In this document: positions 8,851 to 17,957 of the stretch, one piece after another
Numbering within the stretch: position 1 is the first letter of the stretch
Layout: each line of letters begins with the position of its first letter
Assembly (NCBI RefSeq): GCF_032121415.1
Contig: NZ_CP135079.1
Coordinates: forward strand, 6,820,001 to 6,884,000
DNA length: 64,000 bases
Source: Streptomyces parvus
Lineage (GTDB): Bacteria; Actinomycetota; Actinomycetes; Streptomycetales; Streptomycetaceae
Direction: 5' to 3'
Translations under genes and position numbers: made by a program
Notes under the pieces: generated by a model
Databases searched by the model: none
Seen by the model: the letters and a program-made list of their open reading frames with translations, nothing else
Told to the model about the DNA's origin: nothing

Positions 8851-11800
8851 GTGAACGCCGAGCCGTCGCCGCCCTCCGTCCCCGGTCTCCTGATCGGACG
8901 CTCCGCCCTCCTGGACGACGTGTGCCCGAAGCTCGACCGCAGACCCGCCGTCGCGGTGATCACCGGGGAGGCGGGGGCGGGCAAGAGCCGATTCGTACAC
9001 GAACTCCTGCGACGGACCACCTCACCGGATGTCGTCACCCTGGTCGCCCGCTGCCAGGAGGCGGACACGTCCTTCCCCTTCGCGCCGCTCGTCGAGGCGC
9101 TGAACCGCTTCCGCTCCGGGCCACTCCCGGCGGACCTGCCGCCGGTGACCGGGGCCCTGCACGCTCTGCTGCCCGACCTCGCGGACCGCCTCCCGCCCGC
9201 GCCGCCTCCCCTGGGGGACCCGCGCGCCGAACGCCACCGCGTCCTCCGAGCCCTGCACGCCTACACGGCATCGCTGGGGGAGGCCGTCCTGGTCGTCGAG
9301 GATCTTCAGTGGGCCGACGCATCCACCTGCGCCCTTCTCCGTACGGTCGCCGCCGACCCGCCGCCGCGTCTGGGACTCGTACTCACCGCGCGCTGCCATA
9401 CCGCTCCCCACACCGATTCCGAAGGGAGCGACGGACTTCGGTTCCCGTTGCGCACACCGGCCCATGTGACGGTGGTCGAGCGGCACCTCGCACCCCTGTC
9501 GGAGGCGGAGACGGGCGCGCTGGCCGCCGGGCTGCTCGGCGTGCGGGCGGTACCGGACGAGTTCGCCGCCCGACTGCACCGGTGGACGGGCGGCCTGCCC
9601 TACGCGGTCGAGGAGATGCTGCGCGGATGGCCCGGCTCCGCGGACTTCCCTACCGACGCGGCGGGGGAGCCGCCCCTGCCCCCGTCCGTGCGGCGGGTGG
9701 TGGTGGAGCGGCTGCGCGGCCTTCCTCCGGCGGCCCGGCGGGTGGTCGCCGCGGCGGCGGTCCTGGGCGAGCCCGCGTCCGTGGAACTGCTGCGCTCCGT
9801 AGCGGGGTTGGACGAGCCGGAGACGCGTCGAGCACTCGCGGCGGCGCTGAGGGAAGGGGTCCTCCGGCGGACGGGCGGAGGCTGTGCTTCGCCGTACGAC
9901 GGCGCTCGCGCCTTCCCCCGCGAGGGTGGCTTCCCCCGCAAAGGGAGCTACGCCTTCCCCCGAGACGGCGCCAACGCCTCTTTCCATGACGGCGCTCACG
10001 TTTCCCTCCGCGATGGTGCTTATGCCTCCCCCTGCGACGGTGCCTACGCCTTCCCCTACGACCTGGCGCGCCGGGCCGCGTACGAGGCGGTCGCCGAACC
10101 GGAACTGCCTGTTCTGCACCTGCGCGCGGCCCGCGCCCTCTCCCGGCACACCACCCCCTTCCCGCTGGCGGGGATGGCCGAGCACTACCGGCACGCCGGC
10201 CGTCCCGTACAGGCCGCGCGCTGCTTGGAGGCGGCGGCGGACCGGGCGGCGGGGGGCGGGGACGCGGGCACGGCCGCGGCTCACTACCTCGGCGCCCTGC
10301 GTAACGGCCCCTCGCCCGTGGCCCGCGACCGGGTCGCGCTGAAGCTGGCCCGCGTCGCGCTGAACGCCCGGCCCGGCCCGCAGGTGCCCGCCGCGCTGCG
10401 GCAGGTCCTCGACCAGCACTCCCTGGGCCCCGGGCCGAGCGGTGAGATCCGGCTGCTCCTGGGCCTGTTGCTGCGCAACCAGTCGGGTTCCGGGCTGGAG
10501 GCGCTGGAGGAGATAGCTCGGGCGGTCCCCGACCTCCTCGTCGTCTCCACCGGCCAGGCCGCACGTGCGCAGGCGATCACGTCCATCCCCTCCCTCAAGG
10601 GCTGGCCGGTCGGCGAGCACCGCCGTCTGCTGGCCGAGGCGGAGCGGCTGCTGCCCGGGGTCGAGGAGGAGGACCTGCGCTCCGCCGTACTGGCCAACCG
10701 CGCCACCGCCCTCGCCCTGATGGGCGACCCGTCGGCGTGGGAGGCGGTGACCGATCTGCCCGACTCCCTCACCGGAGAGGCGGCGGCAAGGGTGTACGCC
10801 AATCTGGCGGGCGCCGCGAACTGCCTGGGCCACCCGGAGCGCGCCCGTGCCTTCCAGGCCCGGGCGTGGCAGGAGGTGCGGACGAACCACGCCCCCTATC
10901 TGGAGGCCTTCGTCGAGACGACGGACGTGGTCGCGGCCTTCACGAGCGGCCGGTGGAAGGGGCTCCTGGGACGTGCCGAGCGTGCCGAAGCGCAGTATCA
11001 GGACGTGCCCGACTTCCACGCGGAGGCCCTGCTGGTCTGCGGACTGCTGCGCCTGCATACCAAGGGACAGACGGATGTGGCGCGGCGTCTCCTGGAGCGG
11101 GCCGTTCGTACGACCGCCCTGGACACCGGCGTGGTGCTGACCGCTGCCGCGGCTGCCGTGGCGCGGGTCCATCTGGCGGCCCGCCGCCCACCGCAGGCTG
11201 TCCAGGCGGTGGAGGGGGTGCTGCATCGCGTCCGCCGCACGGGGGCGTGGGTGTGGGCGACCGCCCTCGTACCGCCGGCGGTCGAGGCCCTCATCCGGGA
11301 CGGCCGGCCCGGCGAGGCGCACCGCCTGGTGGCGGAGCTGGCCGCGGGCATCGCCGACCGGGACGCACCGGCCGCCCGGACCGCCCTGCTGACCTGCCGG
11401 GCCCTGCTCACCGCCACGGACGCCCCGCAGCCCGGCCGCGCACCGTCCGATGCGCTGTACGCGTCCGCGGCGGACGCCTGGACGCGGCTGGAGCGACCGT
11501 ACGAAGCCGCGTACGTGAAGGAGGCCCGGGGGCTCCACCTGCTGGCCTCGGGTGTGCCGGGCGGGCGCGCGGTGCTCCACGAGGCGATCGCGGCCTACCA
11601 GGACATCGACGCCGTATGGGATGTGCTGCGGTGTCAGCGCGAACTGCGGGAGCACGGCCAGACCACCGTCCGCAGGCCCGGCGCGCTGGGGTACGGCGAC
11701 CACCTCTCGCCCAGGGAGCGAGCGGTGGCCCGGCTCGCCTCGCTCGGCCTGTCGAACCGTGAGATCGCCCGCGAGCTGGTCCTCTCGCACCGGACGGTCG

Positions 11801-11877
11801 AGCACCACGTGGCCCGCGCCCTCCGGAAGCTGGGGGTCTCCTCCCGCACCGAGATCGGCCCGCACCTCGGACCGTGA
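8851..11877 (+). CDS. LuxR family LAL-type ATPase regulator
   Basis: This 1008-residue large ATP-binding regulator of the LuxR family has Walker A GEAGAGKSRF near residue 36, Walker B-like VLVVEDLQWAD near 150, a helical/TPR-like middle, and a C-terminal LuxR HTH (LSPRERAVARLASLGLSNREI onward, about 955-1005). Such proteins are pathway activators. The GTG start has GAAGGAAG 2-9 bp upstream. Residues about 350-403 contain an in-frame octapeptide repeat inserted just before the conserved segment YDLARRAAYEA. The gene lies between two secreted protease genes, so control of exoenzymes is a reasonable guess without direct proof. Confidence 0.92.
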   Translation: MNAEPSPPSVPGLLIGRSALLDDVCPKLDRRPAVAVITGEAGAGKSRFVHELLRRTTSPDVVTLVARCQEADTSFPFAPLVEALNRFRSGPLPADLPPVTGALHALLPDLADRLPPAPPPLGDPRAERHRVLRALHAYTASLGEAVLVVEDLQWADASTCALLRTVAADPPPRLGLVLTARCHTAPHTDSEGSDGLRFPLRTPAHVTVVERHLAPLSEAETGALAAGLLGVRAVPDEFAARLHRWTGGLPYAVEEMLRGWPGSADFPTDAAGEPPLPPSVRRVVVERLRGLPPAARRVVAAAAVLGEPASVELLRSVAGLDEPETRRALAAALREGVLRRTGGGCASPYDGARAFPREGGFPRKGSYAFPRDGANASFHDGAHVSLRDGAYASPCDGAYAFPYDLARRAAYEAVAEPELPVLHLRAARALSRHTTPFPLAGMAEHYRHAGRPVQAARCLEAAADRAAGGGDAGTAAAHYLGALRNGPSPVARDRVALKLARVALNARPGPQVPAALRQVLDQHSLGPGPSGEIRLLLGLLLRNQSGSGLEALEEIARAVPDLLVVSTGQAARAQAITSIPSLKGWPVGEHRRLLAEAERLLPGVEEEDLRSAVLANRATALALMGDPSAWEAVTDLPDSLTGEAAARVYANLAGAANCLGHPERARAFQARAWQEVRTNHAPYLEAFVETTDVVAAFTSGRWKGLLGRAERAEAQYQDVPDFHAEALLVCGLLRLHTKGQTDVARRLLERAVRTTALDTGVVLTAAAAAVARVHLAARRPPQAVQAVEGVLHRVRRTGAWVWATALVPPAVEALIRDGRPGEAHRLVAELAAGIADRDAPAARTALLTCRALLTATDAPQPGRAPSDALYASAADAWTRLERPYEAAYVKEARGLHLLASGVPGGRAVLHEAIAAYQDIDAVWDVLRCQRELREHGQTTVRRPGALGYGDHLSPRERAVARLASLGLSNREIARELVLSHRTVEHHVARALRKLGVSSRTEIGPHLGP
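9898..10059 (+). repeat. In-frame octapeptide tandem repeat inside the LAL gene
   Basis: Seven tandem units, six of 24 bp and one of 18 bp, encode variants of D-G-A-x-A-[FS]-P-x. The units start at 9898, 9922 (short), 9940, 9964, 9988, 10012 and 10036. They look like expansion of the sequence encoding AFPYD, which normally leads directly into the conserved helix. Units differ at several bases, so the expansion is not recent or has been under selection. Confidence 0.85.
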
Positions 11878-12151
11878 CCGAGGACGTGACGGAGTGCGGC
11901 GCACTCCACGGTCTCTTTCCGCCATCTCCTTCTCTTCCGAGGTCGGCAATCCTCCCATTTGTTGAGGTGAGGGCTCGTCATAAGAACTACTTTTCGGCCA
12001 GCCCCGTTCCGGGGGTCTTGTGTGGGTCCACCGGTCTCTCCAGCATGAATAACGTTGTCAGGGACACGCCGGATTGATCGTGTTCCCGGTGACGAGTCAT
12101 GGGCGTCCACCCAAACGCCCCGAGTTTCCCCCCACGATCTGGAGGAACACA

Positions 12152-13042
12152 GTGCGACTCTCTCGCCCCCACAGCCTCACGAGACGAGCACGATTCATCG
12201 CCGGGGCCACCGGCCTTGCCGCCGCGGCGGCGCTCGCGGTCCCCGCCACCGCCGCGTCCGCCCAGCCGGCCCCGAAGACGTTCAGCGCCACCGAGCTCAA
12301 CCGGACCGCGGCCTCTGTCCGTACCGCCGACGTCGGTGGCACGGCTTGGTACGTCGACGGCGCGTCGGGCAAGGTCGTCGTCACTGCCGACAGCACGGTC
12401 AGCAAGGCCGAGATCGCCAAGCTGAGGAGCGAGGCCGGCGCCAATGCCGACGCTCTCGTGGTCAAGCGCACCCCCGGGAAGTTCTCCAAGCTCATCGCGG
12501 GTGGCGAAGCGATCACCACAGGCGGAGCCCGCTGCTCCCTGGGCTTCAACGTGCAGGACGGCGCGGGCGCCAAGTTCGCCCTGACCGCCGGCCACTGCAC
12601 CAACATCGGCAGCTCGTGGTCCATCGGCACCACCACCGGATCGAGCTTCCCCGGCGACGACTACGGCATCATCCGGCACTCCGACCCGGGCGCGGCCGAC
12701 GGCCGTGTCTCCCTCTACAACGGCGGCTACCAGGAGATCGACGGCGCAGCCGACGCCACCGTCGGCCAGTCCGTCCAGCGCAGCGGCAGCACCACCGGCC
12801 TGCACGGCGGCTCCGTCACCGGTCTCAACGCCACCGTCAACTACGGCGCCGACGGCATCGTCTCCGGTCTGATCCAGACCAACGTCTGCGCCGAGCCCGG
12901 CGACAGCGGCGGCGCGCTCTTCTCCGGGAGCACCGCGCTCGGCCTCACCTCCGGCGGCAGCGGCAACTGCTCCTCCGGCGGCACCACGTTCTACCAGCCC
13001 GTCACCGAGGCGCTCAGCGTCTATGGAGTGAGCATCATCTGA
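12152..13042 (+). CDS. sprA: Streptogrisin A-like secreted serine protease
   Basis: This 296-residue preproprotease belongs to family S1 (alpha-lytic protease group). A signal peptide (about residues 1-38, ending ASAQ) is followed by a pro-region of about 75 residues. The mature enzyme starts at IAGGEAITTGG, the same beginning as known streptogrisin A. The catalytic triad is visible as TAGHC (His), DDYGII (Asp) and EPGDSGG (Ser); the cysteine pairs and the C-terminal GTTFYQPVTEAL match the family closely. GTG at 12152 has GGAGG 6 bp upstream. The 274-bp upstream region contains a possible promoter (TTGTTG, 16 bp, TAAGAA, near 11959-11986). A strong terminator follows. It acts outside the cell, with chymotrypsin-like specificity expected. 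Confidence 0.93.
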   Translation: MRLSRPHSLTRRARFIAGATGLAAAAALAVPATAASAQPAPKTFSATELNRTAASVRTADVGGTAWYVDGASGKVVVTADSTVSKAEIAKLRSEAGANADALVVKRTPGKFSKLIAGGEAITTGGARCSLGFNVQDGAGAKFALTAGHCTNIGSSWSIGTTTGSSFPGDDYGIIRHSDPGAADGRVSLYNGGYQEIDGAADATVGQSVQRSGSTTGLHGGSVTGLNATVNYGADGIVSGLIQTNVCAEPGDSGGALFSGSTALGLTSGGSGNCSSGGTTFYQPVTEALSVYGVSII

Positions 13043-13077
13043 TCCCGCACGCACCAGGGTGTCGCCATCGGCCCTGA

Positions 13078-13114
13078 GCGCTGTCCCCGCCGGATCGTTC
13101 GGCGGGGACAGCGC
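13078..13114. terminator. Bidirectional terminator
   Basis: A perfect 15-bp stem (13078-13092 with 13100-13114) with a 7-nt loop sits between the convergent protease gene and the small minus-strand gene. Confidence 0.8.
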
Positions 13115-13153
13115 CCGTCCACCCGGGCGCGCCCTGCCCCCGCGATGGCCGGC

Positions 13154-13513
13154 TCAGCGGAACTCGTGGACCACCCGGATCTCACCGACGATGTGGGCGT
13201 TGAAGCCGTCCAGCTCCTCGGCCGGAACCCAGAGCTCCAGAACGGTCCGCCCGCCGGCCTGCTGGACGGGGTACCGGCTAAGGAACTCCGACTCGACCTC
13301 GAAACGCGTGACGAACCCGGCACCGTCATGCTTCACGTTCCAGTCCCGCGCGATCCTGACCGCGTAGTCCTCGTTGAGAACCGGGTAGAAGATCGGCTGC
13401 TCCGGCAGCCGGGGCGGCCAGGCACGCCAGTTCAGCTCCTGAACCAGCTCGAGCTCCTTGGGGCCGGTGGGGCGCCACAGGGTCGTCGTCGCTTGCCGGC
13501 TGGTCATCTGCAT
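13154..13513 (-). CDS. Conserved hypothetical ('ADP-ribosylation/crystallin J1'-type)
   Basis: This small protein (119 residues from 13513, 117 from the alternative ATG at 13507) is of a type widespread in actinobacteria and usually labelled ADP-ribosylation/crystallin J1. Recognisable stretches are LWRPTGPKELELV, WPPRLPEQPIFYPVLN, YAVRIARDWNV and LELWVPAEEL. No catalytic function is established. GGAGAG lies just upstream of the first ATG. It stands alone between the protease and the bxl-like locus. Confidence 0.75.
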   Translation of the reverse strand: MQMTSRQATTTLWRPTGPKELELVQELNWRAWPPRLPEQPIFYPVLNEDYAVRIARDWNVKHDGAGFVTRFEVESEFLSRYPVQQAGGRTVLELWVPAEELDGFNAHIVGEIRVVHEFR

Positions 13514-13703
13514 CGCTCTCCGTGCGAGGCCCGCCGTCGCGACAGGCCGGAAGGCCGGACGATACCGGCGCCACGCGCTCAGCCGCGAGGCGATTTCCGC
13601 CCGGCCCCGCACTTGTCCTTCCGGCAGCCCACCCCATGGCCCGAGCCGGGTTGGGCCATGGGCCGCTGACCCACCCCTCCACGGAACGCGGACCTCTGCG
13701 CAC

Positions 13704-14735
13704 TCAGTTCGCGGGCGGCGGTGCCGTGCTCTTGCGTACGACCAGGCTCGTGGCCAGCTCCAGCCGTGTGGAGACCGGTTCCTGGGCACGCAGCCGCATC
13801 AGCATCTGCGCGGCTTCCTCGGCCATGCGGCGCAGCGGCTGGTGGACCGTGGTGAGTGCCGGGCTGGCCCAGCGGGCGATGGAGACGTCGTCGTAGCCCA
13901 CCACCGAGAGGTCGTGGGGGACGCGCAGGCCGTGGACCCGGGCGGCCTCCAGTACTCCCAGTGCCTGGAGGTCGCTGCCCGCGAAGATGGCGGTGGGCCG
14001 CTGGGGCCGGGAGAGCATCTCGACAGCGCGGTCGTACCCCCCCTCCACGTGGAAATCGCCGAACAGGATGAGCTCGGGGTCAACCTCCAGGCCCGCCATG
14101 GTCATTGCCGACCGGTAGCCGTCGAGCCGGGCGCGTGAGCAGAGCATGTCCTCGGGGCCCGTGATGACCCCGATGCGCCGGTGCCCGTACTCGATGAGAT
14201 GGCGGGTGGCCGCCAGTCCGCCGTTCCAGTTGGCGGAGCCCACGGAGGGCACGTCCGGGTCGGGGTCGCCCGCCGGGTCGATGATGACGAAGGGGATCGA
14301 ACGCGCCCTGAGCTGCTGTTTCACTTCACCGGGCAGGGCGGAGAAGACCAGGACGACCCCGAGCGGCCGACGCTGGAGCATCGCCTCCATCCAGTCGGGG
14401 CCGGGTGAGTGGCGCGTTCCGCTCTCGGTGAGGACGACTCCGGCGCGGTGGGCTTTGGCGACGTTCTCCACCCCCCGGATCAGCTCCATGGCCCAGATGC
14501 TCTCCAGCTCGTGGAACACGATCTCGATGAGTGGCGCCTCGCGGGTCGACCGTGAGGTCCGCCGGTACGCGTGGGCTTCCAACAAGCGCTCCACCTTGAC
14601 CCTCGTCGGGGGTGCCACGTCCTGCCGCCCGTTGAGGACCTTCGAAACTGTCGAAATGGAGACGCCTGCCCGCTGGGCCACCTCCGCCAGAGTGATGCGG
14701 CCCATTTTTTCGTCATCGCGCATGGCGAGGAGCAT
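13704..14735 (-). CDS. bxlR: LacI family repressor of the xylobiose-type operon (BxlR-like)
   Basis: This 343-residue LacI regulator has a HTH at about residues 15-35 (TLAEVAQRAGVSISTVSKVLN) and a periplasmic-binding-protein-like effector domain (GLAATRHLIEYGHRRIGVITG, VVGYDDVSIARW, TTVHQPLRRMAEEAA). It is divergent from a sugar ABC operon ending in a GH3 gene, the same order as bxlREFGA described in Streptomyces thermoviolaceus. The intergenic dyad TCGAAAGTTTCGA resembles the CGAA-N-TTCG element I recall for BxlR. The start could be 14735, 14723 or 14705, all weak in ribosome binding site. A xylobiose inducer is inferred by analogy. Confidence 0.82.
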   Translation of the reverse strand: MLLAMRDDEKMGRITLAEVAQRAGVSISTVSKVLNGRQDVAPPTRVKVERLLEAHAYRRTSRSTREAPLIEIVFHELESIWAMELIRGVENVAKAHRAGVVLTESGTRHSPGPDWMEAMLQRRPLGVVLVFSALPGEVKQQLRARSIPFVIIDPAGDPDPDVPSVGSANWNGGLAATRHLIEYGHRRIGVITGPEDMLCSRARLDGYRSAMTMAGLEVDPELILFGDFHVEGGYDRAVEMLSRPQRPTAIFAGSDLQALGVLEAARVHGLRVPHDLSVVGYDDVSIARWASPALTTVHQPLRRMAEEAAQMLMRLRAQEPVSTRLELATSLVVRKSTAPPPAN

Positions 14736-14791
14736 AAAGCACGAAGCCGCCGCCCCTGAGAGTAACGCTTCGGTAACGCGGCGACCAAGGG

Positions 14792-14820
14792 TTGACCCTC
14801 CTTGTCCGGAGTTCTAGCGT
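14792..14820 (+). promoter_or_regulatory. Sigma70-type promoter of the bxl-like operon
   Basis: TTGACC (14792-14797), a 17-bp spacer and TAGCGT (14815-14820) lie 52 bp upstream of the binding-protein start. They match the vegetative HrdB consensus well. Confidence 0.55.
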
Positions 14821-14848
14821 CCCGACTCGTGAAGTTTCGACCGTCATA

Positions 14849-14861
14849 TCGAAAGTTTCGA
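14849..14861. promoter_or_regulatory. LacI-type operator TCGAAAGTTTCGA
   Basis: A perfect odd palindrome lies just downstream of the promoter and 11 bp before the start codon of the binding-protein gene. A half copy (GAAGTTTCGA) is at 14831-14840. Its place between the transcription start and the gene suggests roadblock repression by the divergent LacI protein. Confidence 0.6.
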
Positions 14862-14872
14862 AAGGTGAGTCG

Positions 14873-16171
14873 ATGAAGCAGCGCACACGGTTCTCGCGGA
14901 CCGTCGTCGGTGGTGCCGCCCTGTCCCTGATCCTGTCCCTGTCCGGGTGCGGAGAAGGCTCGGACGCCGCCGACGGTGACACCATCCACGTCCTGGTCTA
15001 CGGGGACGCGGCCAACAAGGTGGAGAAGGAACTCGTCGACACCTTCAACGAGACGTCGAAGGTGAAAGCGGTCCTGGACACGATCCCGGGCGCCGACTAC
15101 CAGGCCAAGCTGCAGACGATCATCAACAGCAAGCAGGCGCCGGACGTCTTCTTCAACTGGGGCGGTGGCAGCATCGAACCGTTCGTCGACGCCGGTCTGC
15201 TGCTCCCGCTGGACCCCTTCATCGCCAAGGACCCCGGACTCAAGGCCAAGTTCCTGCCGTCCGTGTTCAACAGCGCGGTGGTCGACGGCACGTCCTACGG
15301 AATCCCCATGCGCGGTACGCAGCCCGTGCTGCTGTTCAACAACGGCAAGGTCCTCAAGAAGGCGGGTGTCGAACCCCCCGAGACCTGGGACGACCTGCTG
15401 GCGGCGGTCGAGGCACTGAAGGCCGACGGCGTCACCCCGATCGCGCTGGGCGGCGGCGACCGGTGGCCGACACTGATGTGGTTCGAGTACCTGTATGACC
15501 GCATCGCCGGACCGGAGCTCTTCCAGAAGGCCCTGGACGGCGACCGGGAAGTCTGGGCGAGCCCGGACAGCCGGAAGGCCTTGGGCAAGATCAAGGAACT
15601 GGTGGACGCCGGCGCCTTCGGTACCAACTACGACTCGGTGAAGTTCACCGACCAGGGATCCCCCACGCTCCTGGCGACCGGCAAGGCGGCCTTCGAGCTG
15701 ATGGGTTCCTGGGAGTACTCGACGCAGCAGGGCGCACACCCCGGATTCGCGGAGAGCGACCTCGGATACAGCCCCTTCCCCTCGGTCCAAGGCGGCAAGG
15801 GCGACCGGGCGAACGTCGTGGGCAACACCAACAACTTCTACTCCGTGCTGAAGAAGACGAAGCACCCGCAGGCCGTCGCGGAGTTCCTGAAGCTCATGTA
15901 CTCGGACCAGTTCGTCAAGGCGCAGCTCGGCATCGGCAACCTGCCGACGACGACGAACACCGAGAAATTCCTGGACACCGCTGCCAGCCCCGAGTTCGCG
16001 AAATTCCAGTACGACATGGTCAAGGCGGCCCCCGCGTTCCAGCTCTCCTGGGACCAGGCGTATCCCCAGTCGGCCGCCACGCCGATGTACCAGGCCCTCC
16101 AGCAGTTCTTCAACGGCTCGATGGATGAGGACGCCTTCATCCAGGCCATGCAGGCCCTGCCGACCTCGTGA
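14873..16171 (+). CDS. bxlE: Sugar ABC transporter substrate-binding lipoprotein (BxlE-like)
   Basis: This 432-residue extracytoplasmic binding protein of family 1 has a lipoprotein signal peptide (basic start KQRTRFSR, hydrophobic core, lipobox LSGC near residue 24). The mature part has the typical opening IHVLVYGD and FNWGGGSIEPFVDAG. The start at 14873 has AAAGGTGAG just upstream. It is the first gene of a four-gene operon and should capture the oligosaccharide, by analogy xylobiose, outside the membrane. The 33 bp to the next gene and the overlapping reading frames downstream show one transcript. Confidence 0.85.
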   Translation: MKQRTRFSRTVVGGAALSLILSLSGCGEGSDAADGDTIHVLVYGDAANKVEKELVDTFNETSKVKAVLDTIPGADYQAKLQTIINSKQAPDVFFNWGGGSIEPFVDAGLLLPLDPFIAKDPGLKAKFLPSVFNSAVVDGTSYGIPMRGTQPVLLFNNGKVLKKAGVEPPETWDDLLAAVEALKADGVTPIALGGGDRWPTLMWFEYLYDRIAGPELFQKALDGDREVWASPDSRKALGKIKELVDAGAFGTNYDSVKFTDQGSPTLLATGKAAFELMGSWEYSTQQGAHPGFAESDLGYSPFPSVQGGKGDRANVVGNTNNFYSVLKKTKHPQAVAEFLKLMYSDQFVKAQLGIGNLPTTTNTEKFLDTAASPEFAKFQYDMVKAAPAFQLSWDQAYPQSAATPMYQALQQFFNGSMDEDAFIQAMQALPTS

Positions 16172-16203
16172 CCTCACGGAGATCCGGACCCGGAACGCAT
16201 GAC

Positions 16204-17139
16204 ATGACCCGAACCGCCACCTTCTCCGCAGCAGACGGGACGTTCGACAAGGCCGACTCGTCCGGCATCGGAGCGGGCCGCCCGGGATTTCTCTGGGCCG
16301 CCCCCGCCACGCTCTTCTTCGCCCTCTTCGCCATCGTCCCGCTCATCATGGTCGCCGTGCTCTCCTTCGCCCGTTGGGACGGTCTGAGCAACCCGGAGTT
16401 CGCCGGTCTCGACAACTGGAAGCTGCTCTTCGACGACCCCGTCATGATCAAGAGCCTCTGGCTGAGCGTCCTGCTCACCGTGCTCGGGGTCCTGGTACAG
16501 ACGCCGCTGAGCATCCTTCTCGGAGTCTGGGCGGCTGGACACCAGCGCAACCGGGCCGTCCTGTCCGCCATCTACTTCGTCCCGATGCTGCTGTCCGTCG
16601 CGGCCGTCTCGGTGCTGTGGCGTGCCGTTCTCGACCCCAACTTCGGCGTCCCCGCGCAGGCCACCTGGCTGTTCGGCGACGGCAACCTGTTCGGGACGCA
16701 GGCCGGTGCGATCGGTGTCCTGGTCTTCGTCAGCACCTGGCAGTTCACCCCCCTGCACACGCTGATCTACCAGGGGGCGGCGCGCGCCGTGCCGCGGGTC
16801 CTCTACCAGGCGGCGCAGATCGACGGCGCGGGCACCGTGCGGCAGTTCTTCCACATCACGCTGCCGCAACTGCGCAACTCGATCATCACCTCCATGATCC
16901 TGATGGTGGTCGGCGGACTCACGACCTTCGACACCGTGCTCATCCTGACCCAGGGCGGGCCGGGGAGCGACACCACCATCAGCGCCTACTACATGTACCA
17001 GAAGGCGTTCAAGAGCTTCGACTACGGATCGGCGTCCGCCATCGCCCTTCTCCTGGTCCTCGTCTCCACGCTCATCTCGCTGGTCGTGGTACGGCTGTCG
17101 GGCTACGACAAGATGCGCAGCACCATGGAGGGACTGTGA
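16204..17139 (+). CDS. bxlF: Sugar ABC transporter permease 1 (BxlF-like)
   Basis: This 311-residue MalF-type inner membrane permease has six predicted membrane segments and the EAA-like loop (LYQAAQIDGAGTVRQFFHITLP) that contacts the ATPase. An alternative GTG start at 16168 overlaps the stop of the binding-protein gene; the ATG at 16204 has a GGAA box at a better distance. No ATPase gene is in the operon, so a shared MsiK-type ATPase is expected, as is general in Streptomyces sugar importers. Confidence 0.85.
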   Translation: MTRTATFSAADGTFDKADSSGIGAGRPGFLWAAPATLFFALFAIVPLIMVAVLSFARWDGLSNPEFAGLDNWKLLFDDPVMIKSLWLSVLLTVLGVLVQTPLSILLGVWAAGHQRNRAVLSAIYFVPMLLSVAAVSVLWRAVLDPNFGVPAQATWLFGDGNLFGTQAGAIGVLVFVSTWQFTPLHTLIYQGAARAVPRVLYQAAQIDGAGTVRQFFHITLPQLRNSIITSMILMVVGGLTTFDTVLILTQGGPGSDTTISAYYMYQKAFKSFDYGSASAIALLLVLVSTLISLVVVRLSGYDKMRSTMEGL

Positions 17140-17957
17140 GGAAGCGCCGTCCCAACTACTTCGCCGGTTTCGGCTCGCTGGTCTGGCTCCTCGTCGTCGG
17201 GCTGCCGCTGTACGTGATGCTCATCGCCACGTTCCAGTCGCGGCCCGACTACGCGGCGAACGGCCCGCTGGCCTTCCCCGGGCACTTCACCCTCGACAAC
17301 TACATCAAGGACCTCGACAGCGGCTTCGCGCAGTACTTCTTCAACACGGTCGTCGTCACCGTGTGTGTGGTGGGCATCGTCGTCCTTCTCGTACCACCGC
17401 TGGCGTACACCATCGTCCGGAGCCGGGGGCGTGTCACCACCACGGTCTTCCGGCTCTTCCTCCTGGGCCTGGCGATCCCCTCGCAGGCCGTCATCGTCCC
17501 GATGTTCTTCGTCATCAGCGAGGCCGGCCTCTACGACAACCTCATCGGCGTCATTCTGCCGACGGCGGCCTTCGCCATGCCGGTGTGCGCCCTGATCCTC
17601 ACGGGGGTGATGCGTGACATCACCCCCGATCTGTACGAGGCGATGACGATGGACGGGGCCTCGCCCCGGCGGGTCTTCTTCCAACTGGTACTGCCGCTGT
17701 CCCGCAGCGGGATCTCGACGATCGTCGTCTTCTCCGCGCTCCAGGCGTGGAACGGCTTCCTCTTCCCCCTGGTCCTGACCCAGTCGGCGGAGACCAAGGT
17801 GATCACCCTGGGTCTCTACGACTTCCAGACAGAGCACGGAGTCGACACCCCCGGTCTGCTCGCCGCGGTCGTCCTGTCCATGCTTCCCGTCCTGATCGTC
17901 TACCTGTTCGCCCGTCGTGCCCTGGTGCAGGGGCTCATGGGCGTAGGAGGAAAGTGA
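17136..17957 (+). CDS. bxlG: Sugar ABC transporter permease 2 (BxlG-like)
   Basis: This 273-residue MalG-type permease has six membrane segments and the EAA loop (LYEAMTMDGASPRRVFFQLVLP). Its GTG start at 17136 overlaps the stop of the previous permease, so translation is coupled. With BxlF-like it forms the membrane channel. The last codons overlap the GH3 gene start. Confidence 0.85.
   Translation: MRKRRPNYFAGFGSLVWLLVVGLPLYVMLIATFQSRPDYAANGPLAFPGHFTLDNYIKDLDSGFAQYFFNTVVVTVCVVGIVVLLVPPLAYTIVRSRGRVTTTVFRLFLLGLAIPSQAVIVPMFFVISEAGLYDNLIGVILPTAAFAMPVCALILTGVMRDITPDLYEAMTMDGASPRRVFFQLVLPLSRSGISTIVVFSALQAWNGFLFPLVLTQSAETKVITLGLYDFQTEHGVDTPGLLAAVVLSMLPVLIVYLFARRALVQGLMGVGGK

Noticed and set aside
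9022..11958. Open frame of nearly 1000 codons antisense to the LAL gene
   Set aside because: The plus strand has Walker motifs, LuxR HTH and a ribosome binding site; the antisense frame has none of these.
12045..12056. AACGTTGTC upstream of the streptogrisin gene as a further LacI operator
   Set aside because: The left half is not symmetric (TAACGTTG), and the gene is not a glycan gene.
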